This document shows positions 25,945-33,452 of a stretch of 51,584 bases of DNA, piece after piece. The stretch lies in the NCBI RefSeq assembly GCF_002102355.1, contig NZ_LQPT01000121.1:1-51584 (forward strand). Direction: 5' to 3'. The position numbers and the translations under genes were made by a program. This stretch comes from Mycobacterium sherrisii (GTDB lineage: Bacteria > Actinomycetota > Actinomycetes > Mycobacteriales > Mycobacteriaceae). Position 1 is the first letter of the stretch. Every line of letters begins with the position of its first letter. The notes under the pieces are model-generated. The model was not told the origin of the DNA and did no database searches. It saw only the letters and a program-made list of their open reading frames with translations.

Positions 25945-26157
25945 CTACTCGACCCCGATGGTGACTTCCGTGGACTTGATGAACACCGTCGCGGGCTGAC
26001 CGACCGCCAGGCCGAGGTCCTGGGCCGCGTCCTTGGTGATCGAGGACGTGACGACCTGATCTCCGCCGTCGAGCCGAATCTTGACGATCGCCATCACGGT
26101 GCCGAGGTCGACCTCGGTGATGGTCCCTTTGAGCTGGTTTCGGGTGGATAGCCGCAT
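25945..26157 (-). CDS. Molbindin (single TOBE domain, molybdate/tungstate binding)
   Basis: 70 residues: STRNQLKGTITEVDLGTVMAIVKI opens a Mop/TOBE domain, and the ending FIKSTEVTIGVE is typical. Molbindins form hexamers that store molybdate or tungstate in the cytosol. No modABC or moa gene is nearby, so it is an orphan here. It is probably co-transcribed with the alcohol dehydrogenase behind it, although that enzyme type needs zinc, not molybdenum. Confidence 0.88.
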   Translation of the reverse strand: MRLSTRNQLKGTITEVDLGTVMAIVKIRLDGGDQVVTSSITKDAAQDLGLAVGQPATVFIKSTEVTIGVE

Positions 26158-26217
26158 CGCAGTCCTTCCGGGTAAGGCTTTTGCGATGAGCCTAGACGCC
26201 GCCCGGGCGATCCGCCG

Positions 26218-26829
26218 CTACCGCCGCGGCCCCAGCAGCGCGATGCAGGCATCCACGGCCGGCTCGATGACCTCGCGGACCGGCCGGCCGTCTTCGACGG
26301 TGATCGCGGTCAGCTCGCGCAGCCCGCCGATCATGATCACGGCGAGCGGTGCTGTCAACGGCGGAAGGTTGGCGCGCTGGAATCCGGCACCGGAGCTCAA
26401 CGCGATCAGCAGGTCGGACAGCGACTGCATGCCGCTGCGCTGCACCGGCCGGGCCGCGGCCCCCAGTCCGGGTAGTTCCCGGATCCAGCTCAAGGTGATG
26501 GCCGGGCGGCCCTCGATGTGAGCGACATAGGCCTGCACGGCCTGACGGATTTGGTGCTGCCAGTCGGCCTCCGGATCGACGGTGGCGGCGATGCGTGCCC
26601 CGAGCGTCTCGAGGTCGTTGGCCAGCAGCTCGAGGAAGCAGGCCTCTTTGCTGGCGAAGTGGTCGTAGAACGTGCGCTTGGAGGTGCGGGCATGACGCAC
26701 GATGTCGGCGACCGTGCTGGCGCGGTAGCCGCGTTCGTTGATCGCCGTGGCGAGGCCGTCCAGCAGCCGCATCCGGAAGGGATCCCGGACGTCCCGGACA
26801 TCCGCTATGGCCGTGCGGGCGGACGTCAT
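26218..26829 (-). CDS. TetR family regulator (Rv0135c-like)
   Basis: 203 residues from ATG 26829. The HTH is INERGYRASTVADIVRHARTSKRTFYDHFASKEACF (about 28-63). It is divergent from cyp138 with a 149-bp gap that holds two identical-geometry palindromes (26891-26941), so it is the likely repressor of the P450 gene and of itself. Gene pair and orientation match Rv0135c/Rv0136. Confidence 0.9.
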   Translation of the reverse strand: MTSARTAIADVRDVRDPFRMRLLDGLATAINERGYRASTVADIVRHARTSKRTFYDHFASKEACFLELLANDLETLGARIAATVDPEADWQHQIRQAVQAYVAHIEGRPAITLSWIRELPGLGAAARPVQRSGMQSLSDLLIALSSGAGFQRANLPPLTAPLAVIMIGGLRELTAITVEDGRPVREVIEPAVDACIALLGPRR

Positions 26830-26890
26830 GTTGGCTGCCCTTTCCACGCAGGTGCGGCCCTGCCGGGACGTGTCAGGCCCTTGTCAGGTT

Positions 26891-26908
26891 CGGTACTACA
26901 GAGTACCG
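26891..26908. promoter_or_regulatory. CGGTAC-N6-GTACCG palindrome, candidate TetR operator 1
   Basis: Perfect 6-bp arms with spacer TACAGA in the gap between the divergent TetR and cyp138 genes. A second site of identical geometry lies 33 bp further on. Confidence 0.75.
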
Positions 26909-26923
26909 TACGGTGCAGCACCT

Positions 26924-26941
26924 TGGTACACCGCAGTACCA
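26924..26941. promoter_or_regulatory. TGGTAC-N6-GTACCA palindrome, candidate TetR operator 2
   Basis: Same design as operator 1 with spacer ACCGCA. It is centred 33 bp (about three helical turns) from operator 1 and 38 bp before the cyp138 start. The CCGTACGG at 26906-26913, adjoining operator 1, adds a further GTAC-core element. Confidence 0.75.
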
Positions 26942-26978
26942 CCCTGATTTCGGGGCAGACGTTGGGAGCGATGACGCC

Positions 26979-28304
26979 ATGAGCGAACTAGTCACCACCA
27001 CTGCACCGGCCCCCGCGATCACGTTGCCGCCAACCGTCCCGCTGCCCCGACTGGCGCAGGGCCTCGGCTTTGCGCTGGGACGCCGCTCGATGATTCGACG
27101 GTTGTCGCGCCGCTACGGCAACGTGTTCGCGCTGCGGCTGCCGATGTTCGGGCGCGTCATCGCGGTCAGCGATCCGCAGCTGGCCAAGCAGATCTTCACC
27201 ACCAGCCCGGACGAGCTCGGCAACATCCAGCCCAACCTCAGCAGATTCTTCGGCTACGGCTCGGTGTTCGCGCTGGAAGGCGACGAGCACCGGCGCCGGC
27301 GCCGGCTGCTGGCTCCGCCGTTCCACGGCAAGAGCATCAAGAACTACGAGACCATCTTCGAAGAGGAGACACTGCGCGAAACCGCAGACTGGACCGAGGG
27401 GCAGTCGTTGGCCACCCTCGCCCCGATGATGCGGATCACGCTGAACGCGATTTTGCGGGCCGTGTTCGGGGCCGACGGCGCCGAACTCGACGAGTTGCGC
27501 CGGCTGATCCCGCCCTGGGTGACTCTGGGCTCGCGACTGGCATCGCTGCCCAGGCCGAAACGAGACTACGGACGGTTCAGCCCGTGGCACCGGCTGGATC
27601 AGTGGCGCGACCAATACGACGGCGTCATCGAAAAATTGATCGCGGCCGAGCGGGCCGATCCCCATTTCGCCGACCGCAACGACGTGCTGGCGCTGCTGTT
27701 GCGCAGCAGCTACGACGACGGTGCGGCGATGTCGCACAAGGACATCGGCGACGAGCTGCTGGCCCTGCTGGCCGCGGGCCACGAAACCACCGCGTCGACG
27801 CTCGCGTGGGCATTCGAGCGGATCAGCCGGCATCCGGAGCTGCTGGCGGCGCTGGTCGAGGAGGCCGACGGCGACGACAACGAACTACGCCAGGCGACCA
27901 TCCTCGAGGTGCAACGAGCCCGAACCGTCATCGACTTCGCCGGCCGGCACGTCTACCCCGAGACCTACCGACTTGGCGATTGGGTGATCCCGCGCGGCTA
28001 CTCGATCATCGTCGGCATCGCGCAACTGCACAACAACCCCGACCTGTTTCCCGATCCGGAACGCTTCGATCCCTGGCGGTTCATCGACACGAAACCGGCC
28101 GCTTTGTCCTGGGTTCCGTTCGGAGGCGGCACCCGGCGCTGCGTGGGCGCCGTATTCGCGAACGTGGAGATGGACATCGTCCTGCGAACGGTGTTGCGGC
28201 ACTTCACCATTGAAGTCACTGACGCGCCCGACGAGCCGTGGCACTGCCGCGGGGTCGCATTCGTCCCGAAGGGCGGCGGTCGGGTTACGGTGCGGCGCCG
28301 TTAA
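26979..28304 (+). CDS. cyp138: Cytochrome P450, CYP138 family
   Basis: 441 residues from ATG 26979, the same length I recall for Mtb CYP138. The I-helix LLAAGHETTAST, an E-x-x-R (EVQR), the PERF-type FDPWRF and the heme loop FGGGTRRCVGAVF with the cysteine ligand are present. It is a monooxygenase of unknown substrate. It is controlled, by position, by the divergent TetR. It converges on msrA with a 6-bp gap. Confidence 0.92.
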   Translation: MSELVTTTAPAPAITLPPTVPLPRLAQGLGFALGRRSMIRRLSRRYGNVFALRLPMFGRVIAVSDPQLAKQIFTTSPDELGNIQPNLSRFFGYGSVFALEGDEHRRRRRLLAPPFHGKSIKNYETIFEEETLRETADWTEGQSLATLAPMMRITLNAILRAVFGADGAELDELRRLIPPWVTLGSRLASLPRPKRDYGRFSPWHRLDQWRDQYDGVIEKLIAAERADPHFADRNDVLALLLRSSYDDGAAMSHKDIGDELLALLAAGHETTASTLAWAFERISRHPELLAALVEEADGDDNELRQATILEVQRARTVIDFAGRHVYPETYRLGDWVIPRGYSIIVGIAQLHNNPDLFPDPERFDPWRFIDTKPAALSWVPFGGGTRRCVGAVFANVEMDIVLRTVLRHFTIEVTDAPDEPWHCRGVAFVPKGGGRVTVRRR

Positions 28305-28310
28305 ATCCGG

Positions 28311-28826
28311 TTACTGGCTGGCCGACGCGCGGCGCGGCAGCTTCCAGCCCGGTCGGACGAAGTGGCAGGTGTATCCGTTGGGGTAGCGCTGCAGATAGTC
28401 CTGGTGCTCCGGCTCGGCTTCCCAGAAGTCGCTCGCGGGGCTGACCTCGGTGACGACCCTGCCGGGCCAGAGGCCGGACGCGTCGACGTCGGCGATGGTG
28501 TCCAGCGCGATGCGCTTTTGCTCGTCGTCGACGTAGAAGATCGCCGAGCGGTAGCTGGTGCCGCGATCGTTGCCCTGCCGGTTTTTCGTTGTCGGGTCGT
28601 GGATCTGGAAGAAGAACTCGAGCAGGGTGCGGTAATCGGTGACCGACGGGTCGTAACTGATCTCGATGGCTTCGGCGTGCGTGCCGTGGTTGCGGTAGGT
28701 CGCGTTGGGCACGTCGCCGCCGGTGTAACCGACGCGGGTCGAAACCACCCCGGGCTGTTTACGAATCAGGTCCTGCATGCCCCAGAAACAGCCGCCGGCA
28801 AGAATTGCCTGTTGGGTCTCCACCAC
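28311..28826 (-). CDS. msrA: Peptide methionine sulfoxide reductase A
   Basis: 171 residues. The catalytic Cys13 is in [23 protein letters not shown] and FFQIHDPTT are classic MsrA blocks. A second Cys in [11 protein letters not shown] near the C-terminus probably resolves the disulfide. It reduces methionine-S-sulfoxide with thioredoxin after oxidative damage. Its place beside cyp138 matches Rv0137c. Confidence 0.96.
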   Translation of the reverse strand: MVETQQAILAGGCFWGMQDLIRKQPGVVSTRVGYTGGDVPNATYRNHGTHAEAIEISYDPSVTDYRTLLEFFFQIHDPTTKNRQGNDRGTSYRSAIFYVDDEQKRIALDTIADVDASGLWPGRVVTEVSPASDFWEAEPEHQDYLQRYPNGYTCHFVRPGWKLPRRASASQ

Positions 28827-28942
28827 TTCTCGTCCTCCGTATCCGGGCAGGGCTCGGGCCTGAGCCGGGGTCGACGAACGCCAGGTTACACTCCGCCGAT
28901 GAGCTGCAACGGCGCCGCAACAGTGAAATCGCAGGCCGCGCG

Positions 28943-29449
28943 ATGAGCGCCGGCCCGTTCTCGCGCAGCGAACTCGCTGACGCCTTCGAGAAATTCGAAC
29001 AGACCGTCGCCCGGGCCGCCGAATCCAAAGACTGGGACGCCTGGGTCGAGCACTACACCCCCGACGTCTTGTACATCGAACACGCCGCGGGCACCATGCA
29101 CGGCCGCGACGAGGTCCGCGACTGGATCCGGCGCACGATGAGCACCTATCCGGGCAGCCACATGGTCGCGTTCCCCTCGTTGTGGTCGGTCATCGACGAA
29201 CCCACCGGGCGCGTCATCATGGAACTCGACAATCCGATGCGCGATCCCGGCGACGGCAGCGTCATCGCGGCGACCAACATCTCGATCATCACCTACGCCG
29301 GCGACGGGTTGTGGCGTCGGCAAGAAGACATCTACAACCCGCTGCGCTTCGTGCAGGCCTCGTTGAAGTGGTGCCGCAAGGCGCAGGAACTGGGCACCCT
29401 CGACGAGGACGCCGCGCGCTTCCTGCAGCAGTACGGGGGCGCTGCGTGA
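28943..29449 (+). CDS. SnoaL-like/NTF2-fold protein (Rv0138-like)
   Basis: 168 residues from ATG 28943. The alpha+beta NTF2 pattern is seen: [48 protein letters not shown], then a beta-rich half ending in a Trp/Arg motif. Such proteins are small hydratases, cyclases or isomerases, or ligand binders. Its stop overlaps the GTG start of the SDR gene (GTGA), so they are co-translated, and it may act on the same molecule. Confidence 0.85.
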   Translation: MSAGPFSRSELADAFEKFEQTVARAAESKDWDAWVEHYTPDVLYIEHAAGTMHGRDEVRDWIRRTMSTYPGSHMVAFPSLWSVIDEPTGRVIMELDNPMRDPGDGSVIAATNISIITYAGDGLWRRQEDIYNPLRFVQASLKWCRKAQELGTLDEDAARFLQQYGGAA

Positions 29450-30465
29450 GCGCGAACCACGCGGCTGGTCCAAAGCTTGTTCTGGGCGCCAACGGCTTTC
29501 TGGGCTCACACGTCACCCGCCAGCTCGTCGCGGACGGTGCGACGGTACGGGCGATGGTCCGCAAGGGCGCCAACACGCGCTCCATCGACGACCTCGACGT
29601 GACCCGCTTTGAAGGCGATGTCTTCGACACCGCCGCGGTGCGCGCCGCGATGGACGGGGTGGACGAGGTGTACTACTGCGTCGTCGACACCCGCGCCTGG
29701 CTGCGCGATCCCGCGCCGCTGTTTCGCACCAACGTCGAGGGACTGCGCAATGTCCTCGACGTCGCCGTCAACCAGCCGGACCTGCGCAAGTTCGTCTTCA
29801 CCAGCACCTACGCGACGGTGGGCCGACGGCACGGGCACGTCGCAACCGAAGACGACGTGATCGGCTCGCGCGGGTTGACGCCCTACGTGAAATCGCGCGT
29901 GCAGGCCGAAAACCTGGTGATGCGCTACGTCGCGGACGCGGGCCTGCCCGCCGTCGCGATGTGCGTGTCCACCACCTACGGCGACGGCGACTGGGGCGGC
30001 ACGCCGCATGGCGCCTTCATCGCCGGCGCGGTGTTCGGCAAACTGCCGTTTCTGATGAACGGTATCCAGCTCGAAGTCGTCGGAGTCGACGACGCAGCCC
30101 GGGCGATGATCCTGGCCGCCGAACGCGGCCGCATCGGGGAGCGATACCTGATCTCGGAAAAGATGATGGCGCTCAACGATTCGATCCGGATCGCGGCCGA
30201 CGAGGCCGGGGTCCCGCCGCCGCAGCGGGCGATCTCGGTCCCGATGCTCTACGCGCTGGCCGCGGCCGGCACGCTCAAGGCGAAACTCACCGGCACCGAC
30301 GCCCAACTCAGCCTGGCGTCGGTGCGGATGATGCGCGCCGAGGCGCCAGTCGACTGCAGCAAGGCGCGCCGCGAGCTGGGCTGGCAACCGCGGCCGGTCG
30401 AGGAGTCGATCCGTGAAGCCGCCCGATTCTGGGCCGCCATGCGCACCCCGCGAACCGCGGCCTGA
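29446..30465 (+). CDS. Extended SDR / NAD-dependent epimerase-dehydratase family (Rv0139-like)
   Basis: 339 residues from GTG 29446. The nucleotide loop LVLGANGFLGSHVTRQL, the DVFD after strand 3, the TSTYATVG serine region and Y-x-x-x-K in TPYVKSRVQAEN indicate an extended SDR acting on an alcohol or sterol-like or sugar substrate. It is coupled to the SnoaL-like gene. In M. tuberculosis the same pair is Rv0138-Rv0139. Confidence 0.88.
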   Translation: MSANHAAGPKLVLGANGFLGSHVTRQLVADGATVRAMVRKGANTRSIDDLDVTRFEGDVFDTAAVRAAMDGVDEVYYCVVDTRAWLRDPAPLFRTNVEGLRNVLDVAVNQPDLRKFVFTSTYATVGRRHGHVATEDDVIGSRGLTPYVKSRVQAENLVMRYVADAGLPAVAMCVSTTYGDGDWGGTPHGAFIAGAVFGKLPFLMNGIQLEVVGVDDAARAMILAAERGRIGERYLISEKMMALNDSIRIAADEAGVPPPQRAISVPMLYALAAAGTLKAKLTGTDAQLSLASVRMMRAEAPVDCSKARRELGWQPRPVEESIREAARFWAAMRTPRTAA

Positions 30466-30484
30466 GCCGCCTAGGCTCGGCCCC

Positions 30485-30981
30485 ATGGACCGGATCCGCG
30501 TCGACCTCGCCGGGCCCCCGCAGACGATGCTGGCGACGCTGTACGCCAAGGCTGCCGTCGAACGTATCGAATGCGATTGGGCCGCAACCACTATCGATGC
30601 GCGACGGGCCCCGTCGGTCGCGGTTCGCTCCGCGCACTTCGACCACTGGGCCGGCCAGTTTCTGGCCGGGCACGACGAGGCCGTCGTTCTGCACGTGGGA
30701 TGCGGACTGGACGCCCGGGTGTACCGCTAGCTGATCAACAGCGGCGTGCGGCGCTTCGGCTCGACGTTGCGCTGGGGCGTCGACGGGCCCGGCGACATCG
30801 TGGACGCCGTGCCCGGTCTGCGGTTGTTGGTCTGGGAATCGGTCTTCGACAGCGATACCTTCGAAAGGTCGCGCCGGTGGTGCGGTGGCTGGGCCGGGCG
30901 ATGGCGGTGGCGCCGGCGTTGCGGAACATGGCCCAATACCACCGCTACGCGTTCGGACCGCCCCGAGTCGGGAAGCCTTGA
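30485..30981 (+). pseudogene. Degenerate SAM-dependent methyltransferase (LCM-like)
   Basis: An ATG at 30485 starts a frame with APQTMLATLYAKA-type and SVAVRSAHFDHWAGQFLAGH segments and the SAM loop VLHVGCGLDARVYR, which ends at TAG 30728-30730. Downstream in the same frame VRRFGSTLRWGVDGPGD and LLVWESVF continue the family, after a gap where about a hundred residues should be. The last conserved block, MAVAPALRNMAQYHRYAF, is in another frame (about 30900-30981). Part of the N-terminal helix also seems deleted. Deletions, a stop and a frameshift together indicate a dead gene. Confidence 0.8.
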
Positions 30982-31040
30982 GAGCGTGGCGACGTTGCAA
31001 CCGAACATCTGAGCCCGTAAGGGACGAAGGAGGTCTCAGC

Positions 31041-31418
31041 ATGAGCCACAAGGAAGTCCTGGAACCCAATGCCGGGCACCCGATCACCATCACCCCTGCC
31101 CAAAAGCGGGTGCAGGTCCGTGTCAACGGCGATCTGGTCGCGGACACCACGGCGGCGCTGGAATTGCGGGAAGCCACCATCCCGGTGGTGTACTACATCC
31201 CCCTGGCCGACGTGGCACAGGACCGGCTCACCCGCACCGAGACGGTCAGCTACTGCCCGTTCAAGGGTGACGCCAGCTACTACGCCGTGACCACCTCGGC
31301 CGGTGACACCGTCGAGGATGCGATCTGGACCTACGAGCAGCCGTACCCCGCGGTCGCCGAGATCGCCGGGCACGTCGCCTTCTACCCCAACAAGGCCGAC
31401 ATCAGCGTCGGCGCGTGA
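31041..31418 (+). CDS. DUF427 protein (Rv0140-like)
   Basis: 125 residues. RVQVRVNGDLVADTTAALELRE, VVYYIPLADV, YCPFKGDASYYAV and AIWTYEQPYPAVAEIAGHVAFYP are the signature strands of DUF427. The protein is a small beta-rich cytosolic domain with a conserved YCPFKG loop, and its function is unknown. An AAGGAGG ribosome site lies 8 bp before ATG. A GCCGAGTG/CACTCGGC hairpin (31424-31451) lies between its stop and the convergent gene and may end both transcripts. Confidence 0.9.
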   Translation: MSHKEVLEPNAGHPITITPAQKRVQVRVNGDLVADTTAALELREATIPVVYYIPLADVAQDRLTRTETVSYCPFKGDASYYAVTTSAGDTVEDAIWTYEQPYPAVAEIAGHVAFYPNKADISVGA

Positions 31419-31442
31419 ACACGGCCGAGTGCGCCGGCGCGG

Positions 31443-31829
31443 TCACTCGGCGAACAGCTTGGCCTGGGCGCGAGTATCGCCGTACTCGCGCATCGACACG
31501 ATGACGCCGTCGCGGGTTTCGAAGATGCACACGAACGGCGTGTCGTAGCGCGTGCCGTCGGTGGTGGTGCCCGCGGCGTGGGCTTCGATGACGACCGTGT
31601 CGCCCTCGTTGATGCAGCGCAACAGGTCGATCGTGAGGTAGAACCCCTGCCCCCGGCGCTCGGCGGCACGCCGCAGCGCCCGTTTGTCGTGAGTGCTGCG
31701 GGTGAACAGGCTCCAGCACGTGAAGTCGTCGCTGAGTAGTGCGAAGCCCTCGTCGAGATCGTCGCCTCCGGTCAGGCTCTGGATGAACATCCAGACCAGC
31801 TCGGCATTGGGAGCGTCGAACGGCGTCAT
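31443..31829 (-). CDS. SnoaL-like/limonene-epoxide-hydrolase-type NTF2 protein (Rv0141c-like)
   Basis: 128 residues from ATG 31829. MFIQSLTGGDDLDEGFALLSDDFTCWS is the opening helix pair, and YDTPFVCIFETRDGVIVSMREYGD is the characteristic C-terminal beta hairpin of SnoaL-like isomerases and hydratases. Conserved Asp and Arg residues would line the cavity. The substrate is unknown. It is divergent from the glycosylase gene. Confidence 0.85.
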   Translation of the reverse strand: MTPFDAPNAELVWMFIQSLTGGDDLDEGFALLSDDFTCWSLFTRSTHDKRALRRAAERRGQGFYLTIDLLRCINEGDTVVIEAHAAGTTTDGTRYDTPFVCIFETRDGVIVSMREYGDTRAQAKLFAE

Positions 31830-31900
31830 CACATCGCAATACTGTCGTGGCAGGCAGTGACGGTCAATCAGGGTCAATCGAGGCAGGAATCCGGAGTTTG

Positions 31901-32815
31901 GTGGTGAACAGGGCACGCACGGTGACCTTCCCCGGGGCGGTGAGCTTCGGGCACACCCTGGCGCCGCTGCGCCGCGGCTTCGGGGACCCGTGTTTTCGCC
32001 TCCCGGGTGACGGCACCATCTGGCGGACGAGCCTGCTGCCCAGCGGTCCCGTCACGGCACACCTGCACCGCACGGCTCCCGGCGCGGTGCATTGCCAGGC
32101 GTGGGGTGACGGGGCCGAGGAATTCGTGGCGGGGCTGCCCGCGCTGCTGGGCGCCTACGACGACGCCTCGGACTTCACCCCGACCCACCCGACGGTGGCG
32201 GCCGCACACCGGCGAGTCCCCCATCTGCGGCTGGGCCGCACCGGCCAGGTGCTCGAGGCGCTCATTCCGGCGATCATCGAGCAGCGGGTGCCCGGCGCCG
32301 ACGCGTTCAAATCGTGGCGGGTGCTGGTGTCCAAATACGGCAGCCCGGCACCCGGACCGGCCCCGGTCGGCATGCGGGTGCCGCCACCGGCCGACGTGTG
32401 GCGGCACATACCGTCGTGGGAATTTCATCGCGCCAACGTCGATCCGCGGCGCGCCCAGACCGTGGTGGCCTGTGCACGCCGCGCGGTGGCGCTGCAGCGG
32501 CTGGTGTCGCGGCCCGCGGAGCAGGCCCGCGCGGCGCTGACGTCGCTGCCCGGGGTGGGCGCGTGGACGGCCGCCGAGACAGCGCAGCGGGCCTTCGGTG
32601 ACGCCGACGCGCTGTCCGTCGGCGACTACCACATCCCCAAGATGATCGGCTGGACCTTGGCGGGCCGCCAGGGCGACGACGAGCTGATGCTCGAGTTGCT
32701 CGAACCGATGCGCCCGCACCGCCATCGGGTGGTGCGTTTGCTCGAAGCCAGCGGCCTGGCCTACGAGCCGCGCCGGGGTACGCGGCTGCCGGTACAGCAA
32801 ATCCACGCGCTGTGA
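31901..32815 (+). CDS. DNA-3-methyladenine glycosylase family protein, HhH-GPD (Rv0142-like)
   Basis: 304 residues from GTG 31901. GTG 31904 is equivalent, and GTG 31847 would leave only 17 bp to the divergent gene. The helix-hairpin-helix LTSLPGVGAWTAAETAQRAFGD (about 218-239) is followed by the catalytic Asp in SVGDYHIPK, as in AlkA-type base-excision enzymes. It also has an AlkA-like N-terminal domain (LAPLRRGFGDPCFR). It should remove alkylated bases from DNA. It lies 85 bp before dps. Confidence 0.82.
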   Translation: MVNRARTVTFPGAVSFGHTLAPLRRGFGDPCFRLPGDGTIWRTSLLPSGPVTAHLHRTAPGAVHCQAWGDGAEEFVAGLPALLGAYDDASDFTPTHPTVAAAHRRVPHLRLGRTGQVLEALIPAIIEQRVPGADAFKSWRVLVSKYGSPAPGPAPVGMRVPPPADVWRHIPSWEFHRANVDPRRAQTVVACARRAVALQRLVSRPAEQARAALTSLPGVGAWTAAETAQRAFGDADALSVGDYHIPKMIGWTLAGRQGDDELMLELLEPMRPHRHRVVRLLEASGLAYEPRRGTRLPVQQIHAL

Positions 32816-32824
32816 ACAGTACGT

Positions 32825-32849
32825 GTTTTCCAATCCGGCCATCGGGTAC
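32825..32849 (+). promoter_or_regulatory. SigF-type promoter of dps
   Basis: GTTT (32825-32828) and GGGTAC (32844-32849) are separated by 15 bp, which matches the mycobacterial sigma-F consensus GTTT-N15-17-GGGTAT/C. It lies 52 bp before the dps start and just after the glycosylase stop. From memory, dps of M. smegmatis is transcribed by SigF and SigH. Confidence 0.75.
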
Positions 32850-32900
32850 TCGTCGAAAACCACTGGCCACTCACACGCAGACGAAACGCAGGAGCGATCG

Positions 32901-33449
32901 ATGACGCAGTTCACCATTCCGGGCTTGAGTGACAAGCAGGCCGCGCGACTCACCGAGTTGCTGCAAAAGCAGTTGAGCACCTACAACGACCTCCACCTGA
33001 CGCTGAAGCACATCCACTGGAATGTGGTGGGCCCCAACTTCATCGGCGTGCACGAGATGATCGACCCGCAGGTCGAGGCGGTGCGCGGCTTCGCTGACGA
33101 CGTGGCCGAACGCATTGCGGCCCTTGGCGCTTCGCCCGAGGGGACGCCGGGGGCGATCATCCGGGACCGCACGTGGGATGACTACTCCGTCGGGCGCGAC
33201 ACCGTCCAGGCCCATCTGGCCGCGCTGGACCTGGTGTACACCGGGGTGATCGAGGACATCCGGCAAGCCATCGACGAGACCGACGAACTCGACCCGGTCA
33301 CCCAGGACCTGTTGATCGGGCAGGCCGGCCCGCTGGAAAAGTTTCAGTGGTTCGTCCGCGCGCACCTGGAAAGCTCCGGCGGACAGCTGCAGCATAAGGG
33401 CAAGAAGACCGAAAAGGACGCCGCCGACACCGCGCGCCGCAAGGGGTAG
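32901..33449 (+). CDS. dps: Dps, DNA-binding ferritin-like starvation protein
   Basis: 182 residues from ATG 32901, with GCAGGAGC upstream. Helix A carries TYNDLHLTLKHIHWNVVGPNFIGVHEMIDPQVE (split here by position, about 23-55). Its His/Asp/Glu ligands (KHIHWNV, HEMIDPQVE) form the inter-subunit ferroxidase site. The C-terminal tail LQHKGKKTEKDAADTARRKG is lysine/arginine-rich, as in M. smegmatis Dps1, where the tail binds DNA. It forms a dodecamer that stores iron and shields DNA in stationary phase. M. tuberculosis has no dps in this gap. Confidence 0.96.
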   Translation: MTQFTIPGLSDKQAARLTELLQKQLSTYNDLHLTLKHIHWNVVGPNFIGVHEMIDPQVEAVRGFADDVAERIAALGASPEGTPGAIIRDRTWDDYSVGRDTVQAHLAALDLVYTGVIEDIRQAIDETDELDPVTQDLLIGQAGPLEKFQWFVRAHLESSGGQLQHKGKKTEKDAADTARRKG

Positions 33450-33452
33450 CGG

